Source of the DNA: Apostichopus japonicus
Taxonomy: Eukaryota; Echinodermata; Holothuroidea; Aspidochirotida; Stichopodidae
Assembly (NCBI RefSeq): GCF_037975245.1
Contig: NC_092581.1
Span: forward strand, 15,873,303-15,937,302
Reading direction: 5' to 3'
DNA length: 64,000 nt
The translations under genes were made by a program, and so were the position numbers. Positions 32,667-43,500 of this stretch are shown piece after piece (positions within the stretch are counted from its first letter, which is position 1; each line of letters opens with the position of its first letter). The notes under the pieces are model-generated. The model was not told the DNA's origin, ran no database searches, and was given only the letters and a program-made list of their open reading frames with translations.

Positions 32667-33002
32667 CTAAAACTAAATTATACCTGTATGTAATTACTAT
32701 ATATATATATTGAACATTTAATTTGTATTTATATCTATGTATGTATTCATACACATATATATATTTGGTTTTTTCCTTTTCTTTTCTTCTTTTCTTTTCT
32801 TTTCTTTCTTCAGGGAGTCTTCCACATTGTTAAGCTTTTAAGCTTTATGGAAGACTTCCTCCACTTTGTACTTTTGTGGCAAACAAATAAATAAATAAAT
32901 AATCGTATAAAAGTACAAAGTACATTGTGTTTAGCTGTCCAATAAGGCAGTGCTCACTTATTTTAACAGGAATAGTAGCGTTCATATATCTTTATATACA
33001 TG

Positions 33003-33006
<4 letters not shown>

Positions 33007-33084
<78 letters not shown>

Positions 33085-33104
33085 CATACATATATATATA
33101 TATA
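33007..33104. repeat. (AT)n microsatellite with ATAC units
   Basis: AT dinucleotide array interrupted by CATA units, about 100 bp after the LINE tail. Confidence 0.95.
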
Positions 33105-34856
33105 AGCGGGATAAATTATCCCTGACATTTAAAAAGCGAACAGTGCATCCCGAGTCGTTATTAGGCTTTAAAGTCGGTCTATAATTAGGTCTAAGAAGAA
33201 GGATGTGCTCATAAATACTCTGGTTTTCTTTTTAATGAGGCTGAAAAGGGAAAGAGACCTGGAGTATTGGTCCAATTCTTCCTACACTGATTGTTAAAGC
33301 TGAACCATGTCCCACACCCAATTTAAATATCGTTATTATTAGTATCCCATTTTCTATAGAATAGCTCTATTTGAAAACACCATGATGCTGAAGTTGTATT
33401 CTGAATTGCATCATGCGCTTTTCTTAAGGAATTTAAATTTTCTCTTGGCATATATGACAAATATTTATGGAAAAACCCTTTGGTAAAGTATAATTTTTAC
33501 CTTTAACCTAATCCATAGTTAGACCATACTGGGTACTAGCTTTTGCTCTAAAACACAAAGGTTGCATGCCTATAAATTATGTGCAAGCTGATACTTCATT
33601 TTCAGATATCTGGAATTAATTTAAAGATATGTGGACTTTAGTTCAGATATTTTGAATAATTATTTCAGATATCGCCAAGCTTCTAATAAGCTCAGAGATC
33701 TCAACTAATGACAATTCAAGTAGTAATGATCTTAATTGCTTAATTTAAAAATATATATAAATTAAATTTTCGAATAGTTTCTATTGAGGTGCATCGCCTA
33801 CATTAATTCTATGTATTCATTTTATCATTGTTATATAAACGTGTAGCTTTTTATAAGTGATATTAATCCAACTTGTGCATTAATAATATTCACTCAAGGC
33901 TGCGTAACATAAATGTTCACCTCAGTTTTTTATCCTAAATTTTGCCCATCCTGCATATCAATTAATATTTACAGTCAATATTTCTCCAATATTTACTTAG
34001 GTAAAAGTTGCATAACTTTTTACCTTGGACTTTATAACTAATATTTTCCCTAGTCCGTTTTTCATCAATATTTACACCATACTGAAGCGATAATGTTTAC
34101 TCTAGCCTATGTATCATCAATTATTACAGGAAATGTGTCTTTCATTGATACCTCTGTATGAGTATCTTTAATGTTTACCCCAGACTACATCATTAATATC
34201 TACCCTGTTCTGCAGATCATTCATAATTACCATAGCCTCCTGCCCTAAAACGTAAGTTAATTTCTTCCGGTTTGTTGACTTTTCACTATCATAAGCTACA
34301 AAAAATCCATAATTACAGAATTATGAAGAGAAGAAAGGAGAACATGTATACTGATATTTTACAAGCTAACATAATATAAATAAGTTGATGTACACTCTAA
34401 CAGTAAAAAAACTTAATTTGTACTTACCCATGTACCATGTCACAGAACGACGGAACACGAATCCTTCTTGCGACTTAAAGAAGAGTGTGTATCATTAATA
34501 TTTAACAATCTTGCGTATCATTAATAGCTCTTCGGCTCTTCAGTTTCGCGATGCTTGGAGTCCGCATTTTGAAGGAATATATCCACTTATGCTATATGCT
34601 ATAGACACATTTCACATTGTCTGGTGGAAACTATTACGCCGACGGATGCTCCCCTCCTCTAGTAAAACTCGTTCCCCCCTACCGCAAGTTTATAATGTGA
34701 CTTACTCAGCCTGTGTCAGACGTTTGGAATACCAAGTTTGTGCAATTTCTTGTATCCAAAAGAAACGTTCAAAAGAAGACATTAATTGTTATTTATGATG
34801 CCTAGTTTATTAGGCTAAAGAAATAACACAAATAACTACGGTAAAAATTAAAAAAA
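33105..34856. other. AT-rich interval without recognised genes
   Basis: Many TATTCA/TTAATATTTAC-like motifs recur (33900-34250), suggesting degenerate tandem repeats. No coding exon was recognised. Confidence 0.4.
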
Positions 34857-35442
34857 TCATTAATCATTAACCAATAACCATTAATCATTAATCATTAATC
34901 ATTCATCATTAATCATTAAACATTAATCATAAATCATTAATCATTAATCATTAATCATTTATCATTAATCATTAATTATTAACCATTAATCATTAATCAT
35001 TAATCATCAATCATTAATCATTAATCATTAATCATTTATCATTAATCATTAATCATAAACATTGATCATTAATCATTATTTATTAATCATTAATCATTAA
35101 TCATTTATCATTAATCATTAATCATTAAACATTAATCATAAATCATTATTCATTAATCATTAATCATTAATCATTAATCATTAATCATTTATCATTAATC
35201 ATTAATCATTAACCATTAACCATTAATCATTAATCTTTAATCATTAATCATCAATCATCAATCATCAATCATTAATCATTTATCATTAATCATTAATCAT
35301 AAACATTGATCATTAATCAGTAATCAGTAATCATTAATCATTAATAATCAATCATCAACCATTAAGCATAAACCAGTAACCAGTAATCAGTAATCAGTAA
35401 CCATTAACCATTAACCATTTACCATTAACTATGAACCATTAA
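34857..35442. repeat. 7-bp satellite (ATTAATC)n, about 590 bp
   Basis: Heptamer array with variants (ATCATTA, ACCATTA, ATCAGTA, ATCATAA). Variants become more frequent toward the right end, ending in ACCATTA units. Confidence 0.97.
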
Positions 35443-35448
35443 GCATTC

Positions 35449-35682
35449 TCAATCTCATTCTCAATCTCAATCTCAATCTCAATCTCAATCTCAATCTCAA
35501 TCTTAATCTTAATCTCAATCTCAATCTCAATCTTAATCTTAATCTCAATCTCAATCTTAATCTCAATCTCAATCTCAATCTCAATCTCAATCTCAATCTC
35601 AATCTCAATCTCAATCTCAATCTCAATCTCAATCTTAATCTTAATCTCAATCTCAATCTTAATCTTAATCTTAATCACAATT
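35449..35682. repeat. 6-bp satellite (TCTCAA)n, about 235 bp
   Basis: Hexamer array of AATCTC with interspersed AATCTT units, beginning seven bases after the heptamer array. Both share the AATC core. The Arg-Leu and Ile-Glu/Lys ORFs on the minus strand are repeat translations. Confidence 0.97.
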
Positions 35683-37570
35683 ACACCCGTTTCATATTTA
35701 CATTTAACCCTATAACCATCACTATCTCCTGCTCCATCCCACCCTTACCCTTATCTCATTTAATTCACGATAACTCGGCCATGTGCTATTTCCATACTAA
35801 ATAACTATATTATAATAATGTCGATAATTGAAAGTTAAATCCAAGTTCCGATTCGATGCTGCATACACTAGTAATTGTAATTCAGAGTCAAGCAGGCTGT
35901 ATGGTCAGTCACATCTAACCTAAAGTGAAAGGTATAAAACAAAAGTTGCACTGATTACGAAAATTTATGCTCAACTAACACTAAAAGAGAGTGCGATGTC
36001 GGAGGGTCAGAATGAGTGGGGAAGGCAAAACAAAATAAGTCAGTAGATGTTTCACTTTGTTGAAAACAGTAATTCTACTAATTAGAAAAAAAAAGTTTAA
36101 GCATAGATAGTCACAAATATAACCAAACAAAAATCAGAGTATATTATTCGCTTGCAAATTCGTATATTCCTTCTATGTTACCCTGCTAACCTCCGTCTGT
36201 TAGTCCTCGTATACAACTTACATTCATTCCTTGTGCCCATCTCCCCCAAAATAATAACAATAATAATAAAAACAAAGATAATAATAACACCCATTGCAGC
36301 TCGAATCCTCATCCAATCAAATTTGACTTAAAGGTATGCTGTATAGACCCCAACTACAGCAAGCTATCATACGTATTCACACAACTTTCCTAGCTATAGC
36401 GTACCAATAAAACAGATCTTTAAGCAAAGTAACTTTGGCAAAAATAAGGCATGGAAACTGCCCATGTGGAGGCAAAATGTTTTGTAGACGTTCCAACGGG
36501 CTGGAGGTTTTATTGACCAAATTTCCGCAACAACAGCCAGATGGAGAGTAAACATATTAACTAAGTAGAAAATAGATCAGATTTGGCATAATTGTTCCCC
36601 AAAACGAGTCATTAAAACACTGTTACAAGGTCTGATATACAATAGGATGGGTGGGATCAGATTTATGTTTGCATGCTCTAAAGAAATCATCTTACAACCG
36701 GTGACAGTGTCTGTGAATGTATTGTGACGGAAATGTGGCAAATGCCCTACCGATATGACTTTTATTTTAACAATATCCTGCTAGATCTAATCTAATTTGG
36801 CTTTTATAAAATAAATATCAGTGATCGAAGCTCCCGCAAAGAGCTTTGTGAATAAAGAATACAGAATATGGTAAACTTACCGTAGAAGGTACGGGTAAGC
36901 ACTACGGAATACGTTAAAGAAAGCAAAACAAAGACTTATAAAAGTAAGATGAATTGATATAACCGAGTTAACTGAAGCGTTTTCCAACTGTAATTTTGAA
37001 AATATTATTTAACAGTCAGTCTCCAAAATAAAGGAGGAGAAAATTTATTAACGTTAAAGAACTTTCCTGAAGTGTATATTTCGTTATGTTACAACCATTT
37101 TTTTGTTAGAATACTCGGGACTACTGCGGGATCAGAGTATGCTGTTTTGAATACAGTCACATCAAGCATTCTCTCTCCATTTTTCAAAGCAGTTAGTGAC
37201 ATCGGTGGATATACGCCGTTGTTGTGAACCCACAGATTATGTTATATCCGTCATTGCAATCAGATGTGTGTACATTTTTGTATTGAACCTGATTTTGTCT
37301 GTTGTCAGCTATTTGCTCACCAATCTTATCCATTAGCCAACCATTACCGATTTGCCCAACATTATGTTACAGCTGTAACGTTAAAAAGCAATTCTTTCTT
37401 GCTTAACATATTAAAAATCTTTCATCTCATGAAAAGTTTTTTCAGCGTTAGAATGTTTATTAAATTGATGTATAACTATTGTGGTGGTATCACGAACTCC
37501 ACGGACGATGTCTTCGCTTCATGTACGAGTCCGTATATGTAGCTACTGCTACAATTTGTATCTTGGTATC
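35683..37570. other. Left margin of the micro-exon unit array
   Basis: No ORF was recognised. From about 37100 the sequence GGATCAGAGTATGCTGT, ATACAGTCACATCAAGCA and AGTGACATCGGTGG matches the second conserved module of the repeat units to the right, but the splice motif of this copy (near 37020-37040) lacks a canonical donor. Confidence 0.5.
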
Positions 37571-37574
37571 TTAC

Positions 37575-40500
37575 TTTCTTTTATGAGGAGCAAACATAGG
37601 AAAATAGGATAACGTAATATAAGAACATCACCGTGTACTTCAAACAACAAATCTCTTTTATAACGTAATCAACATGCGAGATCAGGGTAGACTGTTACGA
37701 TTACAGCTACATCAATTATCCCTTCATTGAACAGCCATTTATTCAATACAGAGCATTGCGTGACGTTGATGCATATCCGTCGTCGCAGTGAACTCACGTG
37801 ATAACATCAGCAATTATCAGAGATGAATGCATCATTGCTTGGGAACCCATAATTCATTGACCCTCTTTTTGCTATTTACACCATTCTTATTCAATTGTAA
37901 GTTTTAAGAGAATTCCTTTGTTTACAATTTTTCTCACTCGCTACAGTTGCGAGAAGTTGATTTTGTGTTTAACGGCGATTGAAACACATCAGTGGAGTGT
38001 ATCACAACAAAACATTGGATTTGGACTAAAGTTTCATTTTCGTCTGTCCACTTGACACAAGAGACATTCCAATTTAATTACTCTTTTACTATATTGATAT
38101 TAAAGTGAATACGTTACCAAACGCAGTCTGATTATGTTACGAGGCGAAGCCTGTTCAATCTCATAAGAGAGTATGCTGACTCATGCATCTGTCGTTAAGC
38201 ACCAATTTGTTACACTAATTTCAAAGATGCGCCTGATTTAGTATTGTACTGTTAATTATTCATTAAATAAATAGAAACAATTTACTCATTACTTCGCAAT
38301 TTTGATATTCAAAAGACGGGCATCTCTTCATTTCATGAAGAGTTTTTCACCGTTTTTCTATACATTGATTTAGTTTGACGTTTTCTTTTCTGAAGCATCA
38401 ATTAAACTCCATCAAGTGTGCCTCTTCATGTACTATAGTCTGTTTATTTACTTATTGCTTAAATTTAACTGTAGGTATTCTAGTTAAAATGAACCATCAA
38501 ACACTGTGTTCATATGGGATAACGCGCTCGTCATTAAAAAAAACCTGCAAGGTTACATTGCACACGGCACTTTAACATGTATTGTGCATCTCGTGATATC
38601 TCGTACTATTAACGATTGATGCCTCTCTTTTCCTTCAAAATGAGATGGTATATATATTATCCTTCTCGGAATCCCTGATGTACTTTACTATGTAGCCTAA
38701 CAGGAGCAGGGGGAGCAGGTGGAACTTTCCCAGTCCGATTTTTTTAAATCGGTTTGTACTAAACAATAAAAAACCTTGAACCAAGAATGACGTAGTTAGA
38801 CTATCAAAGATGATAGCACTCTTTTGAATCTAATCCCTCCTACCCAAGGATCGCTCCCGTTAGGCCCCTCCCCAGGATGGACACCATATGTGCCATTACC
38901 TCTCCCGCAACCTAATGACTCCAAACTCATCCTTTTAATTTGAGAAAGCGCAGAACTAAGTTAAGAGAGAAATTAATTATATTTTCAACATTAACATGTC
39001 CAAAATAACGATTCAGACTGTGATAATTTGCTTCAATCAAAAATTCTTTTTCACTCCGTCAGTTTTCTAATTGGTCAAATTATTGAAGATTATGGACAAA
39101 GCGAAAAGAGTGCAATTGTATCAAACACTGGTACTATATTGTCCGAGTTATCTAAAATGTTATACAATAGAGTCACAAAAGAGTGTCTTAGCACGACTTA
39201 AAATATAGTACAAAACTACGATACTTGCTTGTACATTACATTTGGAACTAAGAGGCATTAAGGAACTAAGCTCTCAACTGTGATTAACTATGGTGTTCTA
39301 AAACTTATATGTTACTAATTAAACATCCGTGAAGAACCCGGTCTATAGTTTGGCTAAGAACTACACTTAAAATGCTGATCCTTTATTGTTCAACAAAAAA
39401 AACTTTATTTGCTTGACCATGGAGGACCAAAGTGCATAGTCTAAAACCGGCAAACAACCTACTCCTTTTGTATTATCAACATTTAACTAATCTAACTAAA
39501 CTATATATAGCGTAGACTTAGTGCACAGTAATGGGGAAAAAACAGGTTGGTACGGACGCTTAGAAGTGACATGTAACTGAATCGACGTTTTAATGAGATG
39601 CATCAAACATGAAATCCACAACATTTTAGCAGAAGTAGCAGAGGAACATTTTTAAGTTTTCGTTCTATTATTACAAAAAAAATAAAACAACGAAGTGTAT
39701 ATACTGTTGGTTCTTTGCTTTTGAAATAAGGCATAGCTTATCCCTAGTAATAAGTACAACGATCTATTGTATATAATAAATTTATGACAGTATAGAATCA
39801 ATGACAATCCAAACCGTTGAACTCATGATAGCATGTGTGAGTGTGTACCGTATTTGCTGAGCCGTATATACACGGCTCTGTGCATATCTTTGGTATGTGT
39901 GTGGGCACTGCCTTCTTGTAACACCCATATCTCTAAAAGTGTGTCCGATTGGCAACCCTTATACTTGGCATGTTGGTTTCCCATTATAGACAGGGACTTT
40001 TTTTGGTTTTATTGGTGTTCAATAGGTAGTCATCTGAATTCAACAGGATAAATCAGTGAAAACATTGTGCCTACCTTATTTCAAGAACGAAAACATGTAT
40101 GTAACCCATTCTGAGTTGGACAAACCACTTGATATTATTGTGACCACTATAGCTAAGGAAATGTAACATCGACAAGTCTCCCGTTCCATTAGCAGGTATT
40201 ACTTTGATGATTAATGTACTGATATTTGTGAAGGTCAAAATTCATCAAAGGGTCAACAGTATCTGCAGACTCATATAAATAAACTGTTTACATGATATCT
40301 TACATTTATAACAGGCAGCTCTGCATTTTATTTAGTGGTAATTACAGACTGTTGACTGTCAATATTTTATCATTGCTCAGTTCAATGAAATACATTTATC
40401 TTTATGTCTTTTTCTTCTAAAATAAATGTTTACAACTTTCTAACATTGTAACAAACTATGTCTGCTAAGAAGGGGCATACGGCAAGGGGAAAATGAGATG

Positions 40501-43500
40501 GGAGGAACAGAACTGACACCGTTATCTAGCGTATTTCTTATTCAATTAGCACAAATAATTTATAAGCTGCTCAGAAATATTGCCTATCAAAACAAATGTC
40601 TCAAATAGAAGCTTAGCTGAGTTTCTGCAAATGCGTTGCCGCTCTTGTTTACCCGTTTGCTGATGACGCGTTCGTTGATCTAATATAGGGCGCGCTATCC
40701 CATGTGAACACAGTGTTACCCGAGGCTTTTATAGAACCAACAGAAGAATATAAAATAACGTAATCTGACGTTACAGAAGTGTACTTTATACAACTATACT
40801 CTCAATTTGCGACACCAGAGTATGTATATTCATTCAATACATGTCATTTGGGAAACGTGAGTGCATATCCGACGTTGCAGATTACTCACGTGACATCAAT
40901 TCCGTCTCTAGTTTTATTACCATTCTTTTGTTTACTATTTTTCACCCATTACAGTTATAAGAAGTTCATTTCTCACATTACTGGTTATTAATGTCACTCG
41001 GAACCAATTTTAATTCGCAACAAACAAATTGAAAATGTATTCGAATGAATTAAAATATATTTCGAATGGCACTTATGGGCTTTCGTAGACACATGGGTTA
41101 TCACCTGTTTGTCTGTTCATTGACTTAATTTAAAATTGTCATTTTTGCAGCATTTACTTGACCACTTCATGTAAATATCTGTATATACATTGCTACTTAT
41201 GAAATTTAAGTGTACGTCTTCAACTTGAGATAAAATGTCTTACTCCGTTCTTTATGTTGATGGAGAATACAGAAAAAAGAAGAGAAAATAACGTTAACTA
41301 ACCTTACAGAAGTGTACTTCATTGAACCGTTTGGTACTTATAACTTACTGACCTACTTGCATTTAAGATTTGACAAGGGAGTTTACGTCTGGTGTCAATA
41401 CAAATGTCATTGTTATTTTACCATCAGCCATTGAGGTTGGACTCAAACATGTGTAAGTAATATATAGATTTCCTACAATGGTTTGATAAAGGAGTAATGT
41501 GGAGGGATTAATGAGGTTGATAAGGACTGGGATATGATCATGGTGTATTTTATGGACAGTTCACTACAATGGTACTATACTTTAATCCGTCTTGCAGAGT
41601 GCATCCTTCACATTCGAAGGTACCACATGTGCATTTAAACAGGAAAGTCATCCCTCTGTCATATAAATCAGAAGCTTTGCAATGCCAATCAAACATTGCA
41701 TTGTTGAACAGTTTGAAACTAATGCTGAAGTAAAGGAAATGGGATGGACAAGGACACAGCGATGGTTCCAGGATTAACATGGTTTACGTGGTCAACATTC
41801 TAGTAAAGCTATACTGAAAACCAACAGCTTATTATTAACAATGTAAACAATTAGTTGAGTAAAATGTTTGATGTGACTTCTTTAAATAATTTTCCTTTAA
41901 TTCTTTAATAAGAAGCTGGCTGTAGCCAGCGCAAGGTCGCCAAATCTGTTACACGGAGTTCTGCACGCACCGGTACCAGATGTGGATATATATGGAATAG
42001 AGCATCAACATAATGGCTGAAATAGCTTTGCGTGTATCTACTGAATATAGTATTACCGTAAGTGTTAAAAAAGTAAAATACACTTTCTTACCTTCACACA
42101 GGTCTAAGTGTATTGTAAGCAAAAGTAGAAAAGGAAGAACTTGGATGAGGTGAAGAAGGATGAACAAAGGGTAGACGGGGGGGGGGGGGGGGGGAATGGA
42201 CTTGTAGTAATGTTACTCAAGTCTACATCTCTTTGTTAAAGTATTATTTATCGTATGTATTCTTTTATCATCACAGTCAAAACAATCCTTATAAGAAATT
42301 ATGTATATTGATGAATAGTGCTTAAACCATATATATACATAGATATCATTTGATTTAACATCATGTTTTATTTGCATCAAACAAGAACAAAAAAGCTTCT
42401 CAATCCCGAAATGCCGTTCTCGAAATATATTAGTGCAAATTGCACTAACAGTGGAATTTGAAAAAGCAGGTGTCCACAGATGCGTAACTACGTAAACAGT
42501 TTTTCTTTATGTTTCTTATCATGTATATACCTAGGTCTGAAAACTGTTCTACTCTACGAAGCTCTAAAAAGGACATAGGAAAAATAATTATATTACGTAC
42601 GTACGTGATAATTCAATATTGGCCTACATGCAAGATACGTGCATATACGTAACGTACGGTTTTACTATATTATAATATAATATACTTCTCGTGCACTGTA
42701 CCTTGCATGTATCAATCATCCAACCACAGAAGTCAAGCTTAGTTATACGATTAAGCAGCTGACTAAAAAATGCCGGAGAGAGACAATGTAGGGTTATGCT
42801 AACACTACAGGTATGCATGTGCCTAAAATACATACGAACAAGTTCATCTCTCTCCATCTTTGTAATTAAGATGTAAGTGTTAACAAAGGCTATATCACGT
42901 AATAAAAACACGTACGTTTGTACTGAGGCCTACATTCGTTATAATTATCAGTAGTGAGTATTACGTACGTAGTAACTATTACGTACGTACGTACTAATAA
43001 TCACGTACGTACGTAATAATACTATGTACGTACGTACGTACGTAATATTATCACGTATGTACGTTATAAATATTACGAACGTACGTAGTAATTATCACGT
43101 ACGTACGTCATACATATCACGTACGTACGTCATACATATCATGTACGCAAGTTATACATATCACGTGCGTACGAAGTATTTATCACGTACGTACGCAATA
43201 CATATTGTACGTACGTAACAAACATCACGAGCGTACGTGATATCACACGTACGTACGAACGTAGTATTATTACGTACGTACGTAATTATTTAGTTTACGA
43301 TGTCCTATCTAGAGCTTCGTACTACTCTCAATACAGTGGTTATAAAATTTTATAATGTCAATTCAAAGTACAAACATATACTCAAGCAGTTAATTGTAAG
43401 TCACAAAATTAAAGAAAAACTATTTGCTTTAGTGTAATTTATACAAGATGTATAATCTTCCATGACCATCTCGTATACGCCATATTAGAATTTCAAGAAA

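Larger units (their letters stand above)
28400..32905 (+). mobile_element. Jockey/CR1-group LINE, nearly full length
   Basis: A non-LTR retrotransposon with 5' leader, ORF1, ORF2, a 3' UTR with a strong hairpin (GGAGTCTTCCA ... TGGAAGACTTCC, about 32815-32863) and an (AAAT)n tail near 32884-32902. Length, gene order and the lack of LTRs support this class. Several single-base indels break the ORFs, so this copy is probably dead but fairly young. The 5' boundary is approximate; no target duplication was established. Confidence 0.9.

Noticed and set aside
35429-35678. Arg-Leu and Ile-Glu/Lys repeat ORFs on the minus strand
   Set aside because: Translations of the hexamer satellite; no start context, no flanking exons.
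36880-36920. GTAAGTTT and nearby sequence as a further micro-exon
   Set aside because: No AG at a suitable distance upstream on the minus strand.
43024-43218. 64-codon ORF rich in Tyr/Val/Arg/Thr
   Set aside because: Translation of the ACGT minisatellite.
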